64,000 nt of DNA from Mesorhizobium norvegicum (GCF_004919685.1 NZ_SMYZ01000021.1:69203-133202); one strand, 5' to 3'. Counted from the stretch's first letter, positions 1-9,036 are shown. The notes: generated by a model from the letters alone, not told the origin. Numbers and translations are program-made.

Positions 1-2
1 CG

Positions 3-1079
3 CTGATGGTGCTGGCCTTCATCACGGTTTCGGCGGTGCTGGGCTCCTCGTCCGTGCGTGGCCTGACCAGCCTGTTCGCCGGCTTCGTCATCGGCATGAT
101 CGGCGTCGACCTGCAGACCGGCCAGCCGCGCTTCACCTTCGGCACGAACGAACTGCTCGACGGCGTCGATGTCATCATCGCCGCCGTTGGCCTGTTTGCC
201 GTCGGCGAGACGCTCTACATGGCCTCGCGCCGCTATGCCGGCAAGGACGAGATCGTGCCGCTGAAGGGCTCGCTCTACATGACTGCGGCCGAGTGGGGGC
301 GTTCGTGGAAACCCTGGCTGCGCGGCGCTGCTATCGGCTTCCCGATCGGCGCCATGCCGGCCGGCGGCGCCGAAATCCCGACCTTCCTGTCCTATGCGAT
401 CGAAAAGAAGCTGTCGAAGCACAAGGAGGAGTTCGGCACGGTCGGCGCCATCGAGGGCGTCGCCGGTCCCGAGGCGGCCAACAATGCGTCCGCGGCCGGC
501 GTGCTGGTGCCGATGCTGACGCTTGGCCTGCCGACCTCGGCGACGGCGGCAATCATGCTGTCGGCGTTCCAGAGCTACGGCATCAATCCCGGGCCGCTGC
601 TTCTGACGACCCAGGGCGACCTCGTCTGGGGGTTGATCGCCAGCCTGTTCATTGCCAACGTCATCCTCGTCATCCTCAACCTGCCGCTGATCGGGCTGTG
701 GGTGCGGCTGCTGAAAATCCCGGCGCCGCAGCTCTACGCCGGCATCCTGGTGTTCGCCACGGTCGGCACCTATGGCATTTCGCAATCGCCCATCGACCTC
801 GTCATCCTCTACCTGCTGGGGGCGGCCGGCTTCCTGATGCGGCGCTTCGATTTCCCGACCGCGCCCGTCATCATCGGCATGATCCTGGGGCCACTCGCAG
901 AAACCCAGTTTCGCCGGGCGATGACCATCTCGAATGGCGACTGGTCGGTGTTTTACACCCACAAGCTGTCGCTCACGCTGCTGACGCTCGCCTTCATCGG
1001 CCTCGCCGGCCCGCATATCTGGGCCTTCATCGAGCATCGGCGCCGGCGCGGACCGGAGCATGTGCCCGGCGATGCCTGA
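3..1079 (+). CDS. tctA: Tripartite tricarboxylate transporter permease TctA (5' end outside window)
   Basis: This is the C-terminal part of the large membrane subunit of a tripartite tricarboxylate transporter, which works with a small membrane subunit (TctB) and a periplasmic binding protein (TctC) to import carboxylates. The frame is open to the window edge; about 358 residues are visible, whereas TctA proteins are about 500, so the start lies upstream. The motif [20 protein letters not shown] (about residue 115) and the GPEAANNA and [14 protein letters not shown] stretches are characteristic, and many hydrophobic segments follow. The next gene starts 15 bp downstream on the same strand, so they are probably co-transcribed. 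The substrate is not readable from sequence. Confidence 0.9.
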   Translation: MMVLAFITVSAVLGSSSVRGLTSLFAGFVIGMIGVDLQTGQPRFTFGTNELLDGVDVIIAAVGLFAVGETLYMASRRYAGKDEIVPLKGSLYMTAAEWGRSWKPWLRGAAIGFPIGAMPAGGAEIPTFLSYAIEKKLSKHKEEFGTVGAIEGVAGPEAANNASAAGVLVPMLTLGLPTSATAAIMLSAFQSYGINPGPLLLTTQGDLVWGLIASLFIANVILVILNLPLIGLWVRLLKIPAPQLYAGILVFATVGTYGISQSPIDLVILYLLGAAGFLMRRFDFPTAPVIIGMILGPLAETQFRRAMTISNGDWSVFYTHKLSLTLLTLAFIGLAGPHIWAFIEHRRRRGPEHVPGDA

Positions 1080-1094
1080 TCGATCCCTGATGCC

Positions 1095-2279
1095 ATGACA
1101 GAACTGCTTTCCGGTATCCGCGTCCTCGACCTGACCAACGTCCTGGCCGGCCCCTATTGCGCCTATCAGCTGGCGCTGCTCGGCGCCGACGTCATCAAGG
1201 TCGAGGCACCGCAAGGCGGCGACCTGGCACGCCAGCTCGGCGGCTCACCAAAGCTCAACAGCGCCGGCATGGGCGCCTCGTTCCTGGCGCAGAACGCCGG
1301 CAAACGATCGGTGGTGCTCGACCTCAAGAAGCAAGCGGATCGCGAGCGCTTCCTCGATCTGGTCGCCAGCGCCGATGCGCTGGTGGAGAATTTCCGCCCG
1401 GGCGTGATGGATCGGCTCGGCCTTGGCTACGAGGCGCTGAAGGCGGTCCGTCCCGGCCTCGTCTATTGCGCGATATCGGGTTTCGGCCAGACCGGGCCGA
1501 TGCGCGACAATCCCGCCTATGACCAGATCATCCAGGGCCTGTCGGGGATCATGAGCATCACCGGTACGCCGGAGACGGCGCCGCTGCGTGTCGGCTATCC
1601 CGTCGCCGACACGCTTGGCGGACTGGTCGGCGCGTTCGCCATCGCCTCGGCGCTGGTGCGGCAGAAGACGAGCGGCGAGGGCGCTTTTCTCGACGTCTCG
1701 ATGCTCGAATGCACGCTTTCCGCGCTTGGCTGGCCGGTCTCCAACTACCTGACCGCAGGTGTCGATCCCCAGCCGATGGGCAATGAGAACATGACCGCGG
1801 CACCCTCCGGCGCCTTTCGCACCGGCGACGGGCTCATCAACATCGCCGCCAACAAGCAGGAGCAGTTCGTGACGCTGTGCCGGCTGATCGGCCGGCCGGA
1901 CCTGGCCGGGGACGCCCGCTTTGCCGAGCGCGAGACGCGCAAGCGCAACCGTGCGGCGCTGAAAGTCGAGATCGAGGACGCCCTGGCGGGCGCCCCGGCG
2001 GCGGCCTGGGAAGAGACGCTCAATCGTGCCGGCGTGCCCGCCGGCAGGGTGCTGACGATCCCGCAAGTGCTCGCCGAGCCGCAAGTCCTCGAACGCCAGG
2101 TGACCACCAATTTTGACGATGTGGCTGGCATGGACAAGCCGCTGACCGTTCTGCGCGGCGGCTTCATGGTCGACGGCGTGGCACCCTTGCCGACGAAGCC
2201 GCCGCCGGCGCTCGGCGAGCATATGGGCGAGGTGTTCGCGGACCTGCCGTCCCGCGCCAAGGCAAAGGCACGGGCATGA
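1095..2279 (+). CDS. CaiB/BaiF family (class III) CoA-transferase
   Basis: A 394-residue protein of the family III CoA-transferases, which move CoA between carboxylic acids through an aspartyl-CoA thioester. The N-terminal signature is present (LDLTNVLAGPYCAYQLALLGADVIKVE region, residues about 11-37), as is the NPAYDQIIQGLSGIMSITG segment (about 140) that carries the catalytic Asp. Length is normal for the family. It follows tctA by 15 bp and overlaps the next gene by 4 bp (ATGA), so it is the middle gene of a transporter / CoA-transferase / citryl-CoA lyase operon. By context it probably activates the imported acid, possibly citrate; the true donor and acceptor are unknown. Confidence 0.9.
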   Translation: MTELLSGIRVLDLTNVLAGPYCAYQLALLGADVIKVEAPQGGDLARQLGGSPKLNSAGMGASFLAQNAGKRSVVLDLKKQADRERFLDLVASADALVENFRPGVMDRLGLGYEALKAVRPGLVYCAISGFGQTGPMRDNPAYDQIIQGLSGIMSITGTPETAPLRVGYPVADTLGGLVGAFAIASALVRQKTSGEGAFLDVSMLECTLSALGWPVSNYLTAGVDPQPMGNENMTAAPSGAFRTGDGLINIAANKQEQFVTLCRLIGRPDLAGDARFAERETRKRNRAALKVEIEDALAGAPAAAWEETLNRAGVPAGRVLTIPQVLAEPQVLERQVTTNFDDVAGMDKPLTVLRGGFMVDGVAPLPTKPPPALGEHMGEVFADLPSRAKAKARA

Positions 2280-3127
2280 GTGGCACGGAGAAGAAGACTG
2301 GCCGTGAGCGCGGCGAGGAATGGTGGCAGACCGATATCATCGAGATGCACCCTGGTGTCATCCGGCTGCGCGGCTACGAGATCCAGGATCTGATCGGCCG
2401 CGTCAGCTTCCCGGCGATGATCTGGCTGATGCTGCGTGGCGAGCTTCCCAGCGAGGACCAGGCGGCACTGCTCGGTATTGCGCTGGGGGCGGCAGTCGAC
2501 CACGGGCCTCAGGCGCCGTCGATCGCCATCGCGCGCATGGCGGCAACCTGCGGCGTCGGCATCAACAGCGCCATGGCCTCGGCCATCAACGTTCTCGGCG
2601 ACGTGCATGGCGGCGCCGGCGAACAGGCGCTTTCCTTCTACGGTGACATTGCCGTGGCGATCGATGCCGGGATGATGCTGAATGAAGCGGTCTCGGCACG
2701 GCTCGACCGGTTCTTCGCCGAGGAGAAGGGCTATGTGCCGGGGCTCGGACACCGCTTCCATCCCGTCGACCCGCGCGCGCCGCGGCTGCTGGAACTGACC
2801 CGCGAATTTGCCGCGCGCGGTGTCGTCAATGGACGTTTCGCCGACATCGCCGAGGCGATCGAGACGGAAATCGCGCGGCGCAAAGGGAAAAAGATACCGC
2901 TCAACATCGATGGCGCCACCGCCGTCATCTATGGCGAACTCGGCTTTCCGCCGCCGCTGACGCGCGGGCTTTTCGTGCTGTCGCGCTCGGTCGGCATCCT
3001 GGCGCATGCCTGGGAGCAGTCGCAGCAGGCCGAGCGAAACAAGGGGCCGCTGCCGCGCGAGTGGTTGTGGGCCTATACCGGCACTCCGGTACGGCCGTTT
3101 TCTGGAGGCGATGACACCGGCGACTGA
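2276..3127 (+). CDS. Citryl-CoA lyase / citrate synthase-like protein
   Basis: A 283-residue protein with the catalytic half of the citrate synthase fold. The three expected active-site regions are present: GDVHGGAGEQA (first His, about 108), PGLGHRFHPVDPRAP (second His, about 158) and NIDGATAVIYGELGFPP (Asp, about 211), followed by the GILAHAWEQ helix. It lacks roughly 150 N-terminal residues of a full citrate synthase, a length typical of citryl-CoA lyases, which cleave citryl-CoA to acetyl-CoA and oxaloacetate. The 4-bp ATGA overlap with the CoA-transferase gene implies translational coupling. A related CoA-ester lyase activity is possible. It converges on the NUDIX gene, only 4 bp away. 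Confidence 0.82.
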   Translation: MSGTEKKTGRERGEEWWQTDIIEMHPGVIRLRGYEIQDLIGRVSFPAMIWLMLRGELPSEDQAALLGIALGAAVDHGPQAPSIAIARMAATCGVGINSAMASAINVLGDVHGGAGEQALSFYGDIAVAIDAGMMLNEAVSARLDRFFAEEKGYVPGLGHRFHPVDPRAPRLLELTREFAARGVVNGRFADIAEAIETEIARRKGKKIPLNIDGATAVIYGELGFPPPLTRGLFVLSRSVGILAHAWEQSQQAERNKGPLPREWLWAYTGTPVRPFSGGDDTGD

Positions 3128-3131
3128 GGCT

Positions 3132-3608
3132 TTATGCTTGGTCGTCTGGCACAGGCTGAGGAAGCTTCAGCGTCTTCACCAGCGTCGAAAGGTCGGGCTC
3201 ATCGATGAGCATGGCCGCGTCGGCCGGCGCCAGCCACGCCCGCTGGCGTCGTTTGGATTCCTGCCAGTCGGCCAGTTCCTCCGTCACTTCAAGCAGATAG
3301 ACGATGACGTCGACGCGGACAAAGCGATTGGCCAGCCGCTTCCAGTAGGAATAGGTGCCCGCCGGCTGCTTCAGCGTCTTGCCGAGCACGCCGGCTTCCT
3401 CCTGCGCCTCGATGGTGGCTGCCTTGCGTCCGCTCTTGCCCTTCATCGGCCAGCCCTTGGGGACGATGAAGCGTCTGGTGGTTCGCGACGTGACCAGCAT
3501 CACCTCGATGTCGCCGCGCGCGTTCAGCCGAAAGGGAATAGCCGCCACCTGGCGGATGCTCTCGCCCTTCTTTGCCTTGCGTACGGCCTTTTTCTTCGTG
3601 GCTGCCAT
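3132..3608 (-). CDS. NUDIX hydrolase
   Basis: A 158-residue protein of the NUDIX superfamily, which hydrolyses nucleoside diphosphates linked to another moiety. The Nudix box is readable around residues 52-76: GWPMKGKSGRKAATIEAQEE then AGV. The two metal-binding glutamates and the final AG are kept, but the usual Arg before the first Glu is Ile. A Lys-rich N-terminus (MAATKKKAVRKAKKGES) precedes the domain. It resembles the diadenosine/diphosphoinositol polyphosphate type, but substrate cannot be assigned. It stands alone on the minus strand, convergent with the citryl-CoA lyase gene. Confidence 0.85.
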   Translation of the reverse strand: MAATKKKAVRKAKKGESIRQVAAIPFRLNARGDIEVMLVTSRTTRRFIVPKGWPMKGKSGRKAATIEAQEEAGVLGKTLKQPAGTYSYWKRLANRFVRVDVIVYLLEVTEELADWQESKRRQRAWLAPADAAMLIDEPDLSTLVKTLKLPQPVPDDQA

Positions 3609-3735
3609 TCGTCAATCCAGTCGATGCAATGCCGCATAGCGCGACAAGGCATCGTTGCAAAACCAAAACTTTCGCACGTGCTGAAAGGCACCCGCAATAC
3701 ATAAGTCGGCTAAATAAATGAAAAACGCCTGGATG

Positions 3736-4044
3736 TCAGCGGCAATTGCTCACGGCGGTGGTGCCGATTATCTGCGTCTGGCAGCTTGGCCTGAGTTGCT
3801 GCACGACAGGCGGCGGTTGCGGAACGATCTGACGGTCCTGGGCACGATACTGCTGCTGTTGCTGCTGGTATTGCTGCCGCTGCACCCTGTTTTGCAGGAT
3901 TTGCAGGTCGTTCTGCCGGATCAGCGCGTTGTTGCCGGTGTCGAAATTGAGGGCCTGCGCGGAGGCGGGCAGGCAAGCGCCCACCAGCATTGCCGTGGCC
4001 AGCATCGCCGATGTGAAGATCGTTGATGGTCGAAGCGCCGACAT
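3736..4044 (-). CDS. Small exported Gln-rich hypothetical protein
   Basis: A 102-residue protein not recognised as a named family. The N-terminus is a plausible Sec signal peptide (SALRPSTIFTSAMLATAML, ending near PASAQA), so the mature protein should be periplasmic. The middle is a Gln/Arg-rich stretch (QRQQYQQQQQQYRAQDRQ) likely to be helical or disordered, and there is a Cys pair near the C-terminus (SCQTQ ... SNCR). The ATG at 4044 is preferred to an in-frame TTG at 4062, which would add a charged leader. Similar small Gln-rich exported proteins are common in rhizobia; no function can be given. Confidence 0.65.
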   Translation of the reverse strand: MSALRPSTIFTSAMLATAMLVGACLPASAQALNFDTGNNALIRQNDLQILQNRVQRQQYQQQQQQYRAQDRQIVPQPPPVVQQLRPSCQTQIIGTTAVSNCR

Positions 4045-4089
4045 CCGCTCATTCCCGCGCAAAAAACACCGTGCATTGATATAGGGCTT

Positions 4090-4356
4090 TTGCGCGACGA
4101 TGCCATGGCCAGGGCGTCGATCGTCGTGAAGTCGATCTACTTACCCGCCGAAGGCCGCTTCGCGGCGGCGGAGAATCTGCCTGGCAACCCCGCATTGTAC
4201 TTGACGGAGGCCGTCGATTCGCCGCTCTATCGGGTCGACGCTGGCCTTGAGCTGAATGGCGTCAATGGCGTCGGCATGTCCGTCAGGTATAATGGCGCCT
4301 TCGGCGAAACGGTTGAACAGAACGCTATCAGCGCGTCTCTCGAGGTCAGCTTCTAG
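4090..4356 (+). pseudogene. Remnant of an autotransporter-type outer-membrane beta-barrel protein
   Basis: The last 45 or so codons read like the end of a beta-barrel domain: alternating strands VDAGLELNG, GMSVRYNGAFGET and QNAISASLEVSF, ending in Phe as outer-membrane barrels do. The upstream part (up to about residue 40) has no signal peptide and no passenger domain and does not look like a gene start. I read this as the 3' stub of a decayed autotransporter or surface-protein gene. The same frame finishes 35 bp before the ialB-like gene, so the deletion joined the two. Confidence in the barrel reading is moderate. Confidence 0.5.
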
Positions 4357-4391
4357 CTGGCCCGAGGCGGAGCCGGGCGGGAGGGGTCTTG

Positions 4392-4967
4392 ATGAGGAAG
4401 TACGCGTATTTGGTGGCGGTGCTGGGTGTTGCCTGCACCGTCGGCATGCCGGCCGTGGCAGCGCAAACCAAAAGTGACAAGGTGGCGGCGCCGGCCGCCG
4501 CCGATGCGCCGCAGCTGCCTGGGGGCGCGTCGGCACTGTCCGAAACCCATGGCGATTGGACGGTCAATTGCCAGATATCGGGCACGACCAAGACCTGCAG
4601 CCTGTCGCATCAGCAATTCAACAAGCAAAGCAATCAGCGCCTGCTGGCGATCGAGTTGTCGAGCAAGACCGGCGACGATGCCACGGGAACGCTGGCGCTG
4701 CCGTTCGGGCTGGCGCTGGCCAAGGGGGTCAGCCTGACCATCGACGATCAGAAGCTGGATGGCAGCCTGGCATTCAACACCTGCCAGGTCGTCGGCTGTC
4801 TGGTGCCGGTGGCGTTCGATGCGACTGTCACGCCGCTGCTGAAATCAGGCACCACCCTGAAGATCGACGCCTTCGCGGCCGACACCGGACAAGCGGTGAG
4901 CTTTTCCATTCCGCTCAACGGCTTCGCCGGCGCGCTTGCCCGGACCGCGGAGCTTTTGACCAATTGA
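4392..4967 (+). CDS. Invasion-associated locus B (IalB) family protein
   Basis: A 191-residue exported protein of the IalB family, widespread in Hyphomicrobiales and named after a Bartonella factor linked to erythrocyte invasion; in free-living relatives its role is unclear. A signal peptide is visible (MRKYAYLVAVLGVACTVGMP ending at VAAQ). The conserved core follows: HGDWTVNCQ near residue 54, two Cys pairs (CQISGTTKTC and CQVVGC) and the VPVAFDATVTPLLKSG stretch. The ATG at 4392, about 8 bp after a GGGAGGGG sequence, is preferred to the TTG directly before it. No operon partner is evident. Confidence 0.85.
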   Translation: MRKYAYLVAVLGVACTVGMPAVAAQTKSDKVAAPAAADAPQLPGGASALSETHGDWTVNCQISGTTKTCSLSHQQFNKQSNQRLLAIELSSKTGDDATGTLALPFGLALAKGVSLTIDDQKLDGSLAFNTCQVVGCLVPVAFDATVTPLLKSGTTLKIDAFAADTGQAVSFSIPLNGFAGALARTAELLTN

Positions 4968-5070
4968 TGTAGAGCCGCAGGACTTAAGGCGCGCCGCCTG
5001 AATGCCATCTCGCGGCAGGGCGGTGCGCCGCTGCCGCAGAACGTGGCGGGCGGGACGTCTTTGCGCCGGC

Positions 5071-6534
5071 TCAAACGACGATCGTTTTGAGCCGTTCGGC
5101 GATCAGGGCGGCGAGCCGAGCCGCCACTTCGTCCTTGCTCATCTCGGGCCATTCCTCGACACCGGCCTTGGACACGATCCGCACCCGGTTGCGATCGCCG
5201 CCCATCACGCCCGAAGGACCGACGCCGCTTTCCTGCGACACGTCGTTGGCGACGATGAGATCGGCGCCCTTCTTTCTGAGTTTTGCCTCGGCGTTGCGCA
5301 AAAGGTCCTGTGTCTCGGCGGCGAAGCCGATAACCAGGCCGGGTCGCTGGCTGTGATGGCCGACGCCGGCGAGGATGTCGGGATTCTCCACCATGCGCAG
5401 CATCGGCGGCCCTTCGCCCGCGACCTTCTTGATCTTCTCATCGGCCGAGTTCTCCGTGCGCCAGTCGGCAACGGCGGCGACGAACACTGCCGCGTCGGCG
5501 GGCAGGAGCTGTTCCACCGCATCGCGCATCTCTTGCGCACGTTCGACATGGATGGTCTGCACGCCTGCCGGATCGGCGATGCCGACAGGGCCGGAAACGA
5601 GGTACACATCCGCACCGAGCCTGGCCAATGCTGCCGCGATGGCATGGCCCTGCTTGCCGGACGAACGGTTGGCGATGTAGCGCACCGGGTCGATCGGCTC
5701 ATGCGTCGGGCCGGAGGTGACGATGATCTTGCGCCCCGACAGCGGCTTGGGGCCGACATCGAGCAGCGCCTCAATCGCGGCGACGATCTCCAGCGGTTCG
5801 GCCATGCGGCCTTCGCCCGCCTCGTTGCTTTCGGCCATCTCACCCCTGGCCGGACCGACAAAGGCGATGCCGTCCTTTTGCAGTGTCGCGCGGTTGCGGC
5901 GGGTGGCCGGATGCGCCCACATCCTGGGGTTCATGGCCGGCGCCATCAACACCGGCTTGTCGGTGGCGATGAGTACGGTGGAGGCGAGATCGTTGGCGTG
6001 GCCATTGGCAAGCTTGGCCATCAGGTCGGTGGTGGCGGGCGCCACCACCAGCAGGTCGGCCTCGCGCGACAGCCTGATATGGCCGACATCGTGCTCGTCA
6101 TTGCGGTCGAACAGTTCGGTAAAGACATGGTCGGCGGAGAGCGCGCCAACCGACAGGGTTGTGACGAATTCCTGCGCGGCCGATGTCATGACCACCCGAA
6201 CCGCAGCCCCGCGCTCGCGCAGCCGGCGGATCAGATCGAGCGCCTTGTAGGCGGCGATGCCGCCGCCAATGATGAACAGGATGCGCTTGCCGGAGAGGCC
6301 GCGCGGCATGATTTTCCCCGCGGTAACCGGGGCGGCCAGGCCGCGCGCGCTCGCCAGTTCGCGCAAGGTCTGTTCGATCTGATCGATGCGGCCGGCCGAA
6401 CCAAGCTGGCCTTCGACGGCAGCACGGATCATCACTCGCGCCTGCTCTTCCATCGAGCGGTCGTTCTCCGCAGCGAGCTGGCGCAGCAGATCCTTGACCT
6501 CGTTGTCAAGATTGCGAATGGTGATGCTGGCCAT
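5071..6534 (-). CDS. coaBC: Phosphopantothenoylcysteine decarboxylase/phosphopantothenate-cysteine ligase with N-terminal RHH domain
   Basis: A bifunctional coenzyme A biosynthesis enzyme: the CoaB part condenses 4'-phosphopantothenate with cysteine and the flavin-dependent CoaC part decarboxylates the product. CoaC starts near residue 76 (LSGKRILFIIGGGIAAYKAL) and shows the APAMNPRMW motif near 200; CoaB follows (ITSGPTHEPIDPVRYIANRS near 270, and AAVADWR). The standard enzyme is about 400 residues; this one is 487 because residues 1-75 form a ribbon-helix-helix-like domain (MASITIRNLDNEVKDLLRQL, then EEQARVMIRAAV) resembling FitA/VapB antitoxins, plus a short helix. An internal Met76 could give the short form. 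It follows ubiE and ubiB, and octamer repeats lie in its 5' gap. Confidence 0.95.
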   Translation of the reverse strand: MASITIRNLDNEVKDLLRQLAAENDRSMEEQARVMIRAAVEGQLGSAGRIDQIEQTLRELASARGLAAPVTAGKIMPRGLSGKRILFIIGGGIAAYKALDLIRRLRERGAAVRVVMTSAAQEFVTTLSVGALSADHVFTELFDRNDEHDVGHIRLSREADLLVVAPATTDLMAKLANGHANDLASTVLIATDKPVLMAPAMNPRMWAHPATRRNRATLQKDGIAFVGPARGEMAESNEAGEGRMAEPLEIVAAIEALLDVGPKPLSGRKIIVTSGPTHEPIDPVRYIANRSSGKQGHAIAAALARLGADVYLVSGPVGIADPAGVQTIHVERAQEMRDAVEQLLPADAAVFVAAVADWRTENSADEKIKKVAGEGPPMLRMVENPDILAGVGHHSQRPGLVIGFAAETQDLLRNAEAKLRKKGADLIVANDVSQESGVGPSGVMGGDRNRVRIVSKAGVEEWPEMSKDEVAARLAALIAERLKTIVV

Positions 6535-6535
6535 A

Positions 6536-6585
6536 TGATTGCACTCTGCTCAACACTGCCGAATGCAATGATAGCAATGCAATCA
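6536..6585 (-). promoter_or_regulatory. Putative operator for the RHH domain of CoaBC (three related octamers)
   Basis: The 80-bp gap between ubiB and coaBC holds TGATTGCA at 6536-6543, TGCAATGA at 6564-6571 and TGCAATCA at 6578-6585. The first and third are exact inverted repeats of each other, and the second differs by one base. TGATAGCA at 6569-6576, the half site reported for the FitA antitoxin operator, overlaps this set. The sites sit immediately upstream of the coaBC start, where an RHH autorepressor would bind. The link is inference. Confidence 0.45.
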
Positions 6586-6614
6586 CTTTGGGACAAGCCG
6601 TTCTTGGCAGACCG

Positions 6615-8189
6615 CTAGATGATCTTCCAGGCGATATAGACGAGCGTCAGCGCGATCACCCACAGTGCCAGGCGGCCAGAGCGGCTGTAACGCGCCTCGG
6701 CCTTGCCGATGGCGCGCGCGGTTGTCTCGTCGAAGCGCAGGCCGTGCTCGGCCATCAGGTCGATCTCGCGTGACAGCCGGTCGGTGCGCGCCGCAAGCTC
6801 GGGCACCTGGCGGGCCAGCGTCAGCAGCGCCTTGGCGCCGTCGCGCGCATCGATCATCATACCCTGCGGGCCAAGGTTGCCGGCGATCCAGCCGCCAACC
6901 ACCGGTTCGGCCGTCTTCCACATGTTGAAGGCCGGATCGAGTGTGCGCGCCACGCCCTCGACCACCACCATGGTCTTCTGCAGCAGGATCAGTTCGGGCC
7001 GCGTCGCCATGTCGAAGAGTTCGGTCACCTCGAACAGCAGCGTCAAAAGCTTGGCCATCGAAATGGTTTCGGCCGGCTGGCCATGGATCGGCTCACCGAT
7101 CGCGCGGATCGCTTGCGCGAAAGCCGCGACATTGTGCTGACGCGGCACGTAGCCGGCCTCGAAATGCACCTCGGCGACGCGCAGATAGTCGCGCGTGATG
7201 AAGCCGTAGAGGATTTCGGCGAGGAAGCGGCGCTCCTTCTTGCCGAGACGTCCGGCAATGCCGAGATCGACGGCGACGATGGTGCCGTTTGCCTCGACGA
7301 AGAGGTTGCCCGGATGCATGTCGGCATGGAAGAAGCCGTCGCGCAGCGTATGGCGCAGGAACGACTGGATGAGATTGGTGGCGATCGCCTTCAAATCGTG
7401 GCCGGCGGCGTCGAGACCGGCAATGTCGTTCATCTTGACGCCGTCGACCCACTCCATGGTCAGCACGTCGCGGCCGGTGCGCTCCCAGTCGACGGATGGC
7501 ACGCGAAAGCCGGGATCGTCCTTGGTGTTCTCACCAAGCTCAGAGAGCGCGGCCGCCTCGAGCCGCAGATCCATCTCGATCCTGGTGGTCTGCGCCAGGG
7601 TCTCGGTCACTTCGACCGGTCGCAGCCGGCGTGACGACGGGATGTATTTTTCCTGCAGGCGAGCGGCGAGGAAATAGCTTTCGAGATCATGGAAGAAGCG
7701 GCGGCGTACGCCCGGCCGGATGACTTTTACCGCCACCTTGGTGGCTGCGCCGTCATGGATGGTGTCGGCGGCATGGACCTGGGCGATCGAGGCGGCGGCG
7801 ACCGGATCGCCGAATTGCGCGTAGAGATCGCCGACCTTGCGCCCAAGCGAAGCCTCGATAGCCGCGATGGCTTCGGCCTTCGGAAAGGTGTGCATCTTGT
7901 CCTGCAACATAGCGAGATCGAGCGCCATGTCGTTGCCGACCACGTCGGGCCGCGTCGCCAGGAACTGGCCGAGCTTGACGTAGGATGGACCGAGCCGGAC
8001 GACCGCTTTGGCCAGCCGGTCGCTGCGCTCATAGGCAAGCGCGCGGCGACGGGTGAACAATCGCGCCAGCCGCCAGCCGAACTTCGGCAGGCCGGACAGC
8101 TCCTCGCCCGGCAAGGCGGCGACGACGCCCTCGCGCACCAGCACCCAGCCGGCCCTTACGAGCCGAAATCCAGCGCTGACCGTGCTCAT
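6615..8189 (-). CDS. ubiB: Ubiquinone biosynthesis protein UbiB (ABC1/ADCK-type atypical kinase)
   Basis: A 524-residue member of the UbiB/ABC1/ADCK family needed for ubiquinone biosynthesis; older annotation calls it 2-polyprenylphenol 6-hydroxylase, but the fold is an atypical protein kinase-like ATPase. The family KxGQ motif is present (YVKLGQFLATRPDV), followed by ASIAQVHAA, KVAVKVIRPGV, the catalytic-loop-like FFHADMHPGNLFV and VAVDLGIAGRL. One or two C-terminal membrane helices end the protein (LALWVIALTLVYIAWKII). The ATG at 8189 (MSTVSAGFRLVRAG) is chosen; the in-frame extension upstream would run into ubiE. It lies 70 bp after ubiE and before coaBC, a gene order common in this group. 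Confidence 0.93.
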   Translation of the reverse strand: MSTVSAGFRLVRAGWVLVREGVVAALPGEELSGLPKFGWRLARLFTRRRALAYERSDRLAKAVVRLGPSYVKLGQFLATRPDVVGNDMALDLAMLQDKMHTFPKAEAIAAIEASLGRKVGDLYAQFGDPVAAASIAQVHAADTIHDGAATKVAVKVIRPGVRRRFFHDLESYFLAARLQEKYIPSSRRLRPVEVTETLAQTTRIEMDLRLEAAALSELGENTKDDPGFRVPSVDWERTGRDVLTMEWVDGVKMNDIAGLDAAGHDLKAIATNLIQSFLRHTLRDGFFHADMHPGNLFVEANGTIVAVDLGIAGRLGKKERRFLAEILYGFITRDYLRVAEVHFEAGYVPRQHNVAAFAQAIRAIGEPIHGQPAETISMAKLLTLLFEVTELFDMATRPELILLQKTMVVVEGVARTLDPAFNMWKTAEPVVGGWIAGNLGPQGMMIDARDGAKALLTLARQVPELAARTDRLSREIDLMAEHGLRFDETTARAIGKAEARYSRSGRLALWVIALTLVYIAWKII

Positions 8190-8259
8190 GGCTGCGCCCG
8201 CCCTGCCGGATCTTCGAACCGGCATAGCGCACATCGAATGTGAGAAATGCGAGCCAGCC

Positions 8260-9036
8260 TCAAAGCTTCCAGCCCGAATGCAGCGCAGCAATACCGCCGG
8301 AATAATTGCGGAAGGAAACGCGGTCGAAGCCGGCGCGGGAAATCATCGTCGCGAAATTCTGCTGGTTGGGGAACCTGGCGATCGATTCGACCAGATAGGA
8401 ATAGGGCTCGCCGTCGCCGGTGACCATCTTGCCGATCTTGGGAATGGCATTGAACGACCATGCTTCGTAGGCCTTGTCGAGCAGCGGCATCTCGACCTCG
8501 GAAAATTCCAGGCACAGGAAGCGCCCGCCCGGCTTCAGCACGCGGAACGCTTCGCTGAGCGCGACATCGATGCGCGGCACGTTGCGGATGCCGAAAGCGA
8601 TGGTGTAGGCGTCGAATGTGGCATCAGCGAAGGGCAACTCCTCGGCATTGGCCTCGACGAAATCGGTGTTGGCGGACAGGCCTTTCTTTTCGGCCCGGTC
8701 GCGGCCGACGGCCAGCATCGAGCCATTGATGTCGAGCACGGTTGCATGGGCGTTGCCGTGGCTGGCATCGACGATGCGGAAGGCGATGTCGCCGGTGCCG
8801 CCGGCAACGTCGAGCACCTTCCAGCCCGCCCGTTTCGGCGGGTTGAGCCATGTCACCATGGCATCCTTCCACAGCCGGTGCAGGCCGGCCGACATCAGAT
8901 CGTTCATCAGGTCGTAGCGGTTGGCGACCTTGTGGAAAACATCGTTGACCAGGGACTGCTTGTCGCCAGCCCCTACACGCTTGAAACCATAAGAGGTTTC
9001 CATGCCGCCCGCGGCCGTGGTTCTCTCAACTGACAT
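8260..9036 (-). CDS. ubiE: Ubiquinone/menaquinone biosynthesis C-methyltransferase UbiE
   Basis: A 258-residue SAM-dependent methyltransferase that adds the C-methyl group of the ubiquinone ring. Diagnostic segments are present: [25 protein letters not shown] (about 33-55), the SAM-binding [14 protein letters not shown] (about 75), [28 protein letters not shown] and the family signature [16 protein letters not shown]. Length is normal. It is the first gene of the minus-strand ubiE-ubiB-coaBC group; the 134-bp gap to the divergent deaminase gene at 9171 must hold both promoters. Confidence 0.95.
   Translation of the reverse strand: MSVERTTAAGGMETSYGFKRVGAGDKQSLVNDVFHKVANRYDLMNDLMSAGLHRLWKDAMVTWLNPPKRAGWKVLDVAGGTGDIAFRIVDASHGNAHATVLDINGSMLAVGRDRAEKKGLSANTDFVEANAEELPFADATFDAYTIAFGIRNVPRIDVALSEAFRVLKPGGRFLCLEFSEVEMPLLDKAYEAWSFNAIPKIGKMVTGDGEPYSYLVESIARFPNQQNFATMISRAGFDRVSFRNYSGGIAALHSGWKL

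Noticed and set aside
5002..6618. Long plus-strand open frame (538 codons) opposite coaBC
   Set aside because: Shadow of a GC-rich gene; composition is His/Arg/Gly-rich with no family motif, while the minus strand encodes a clear CoaBC.
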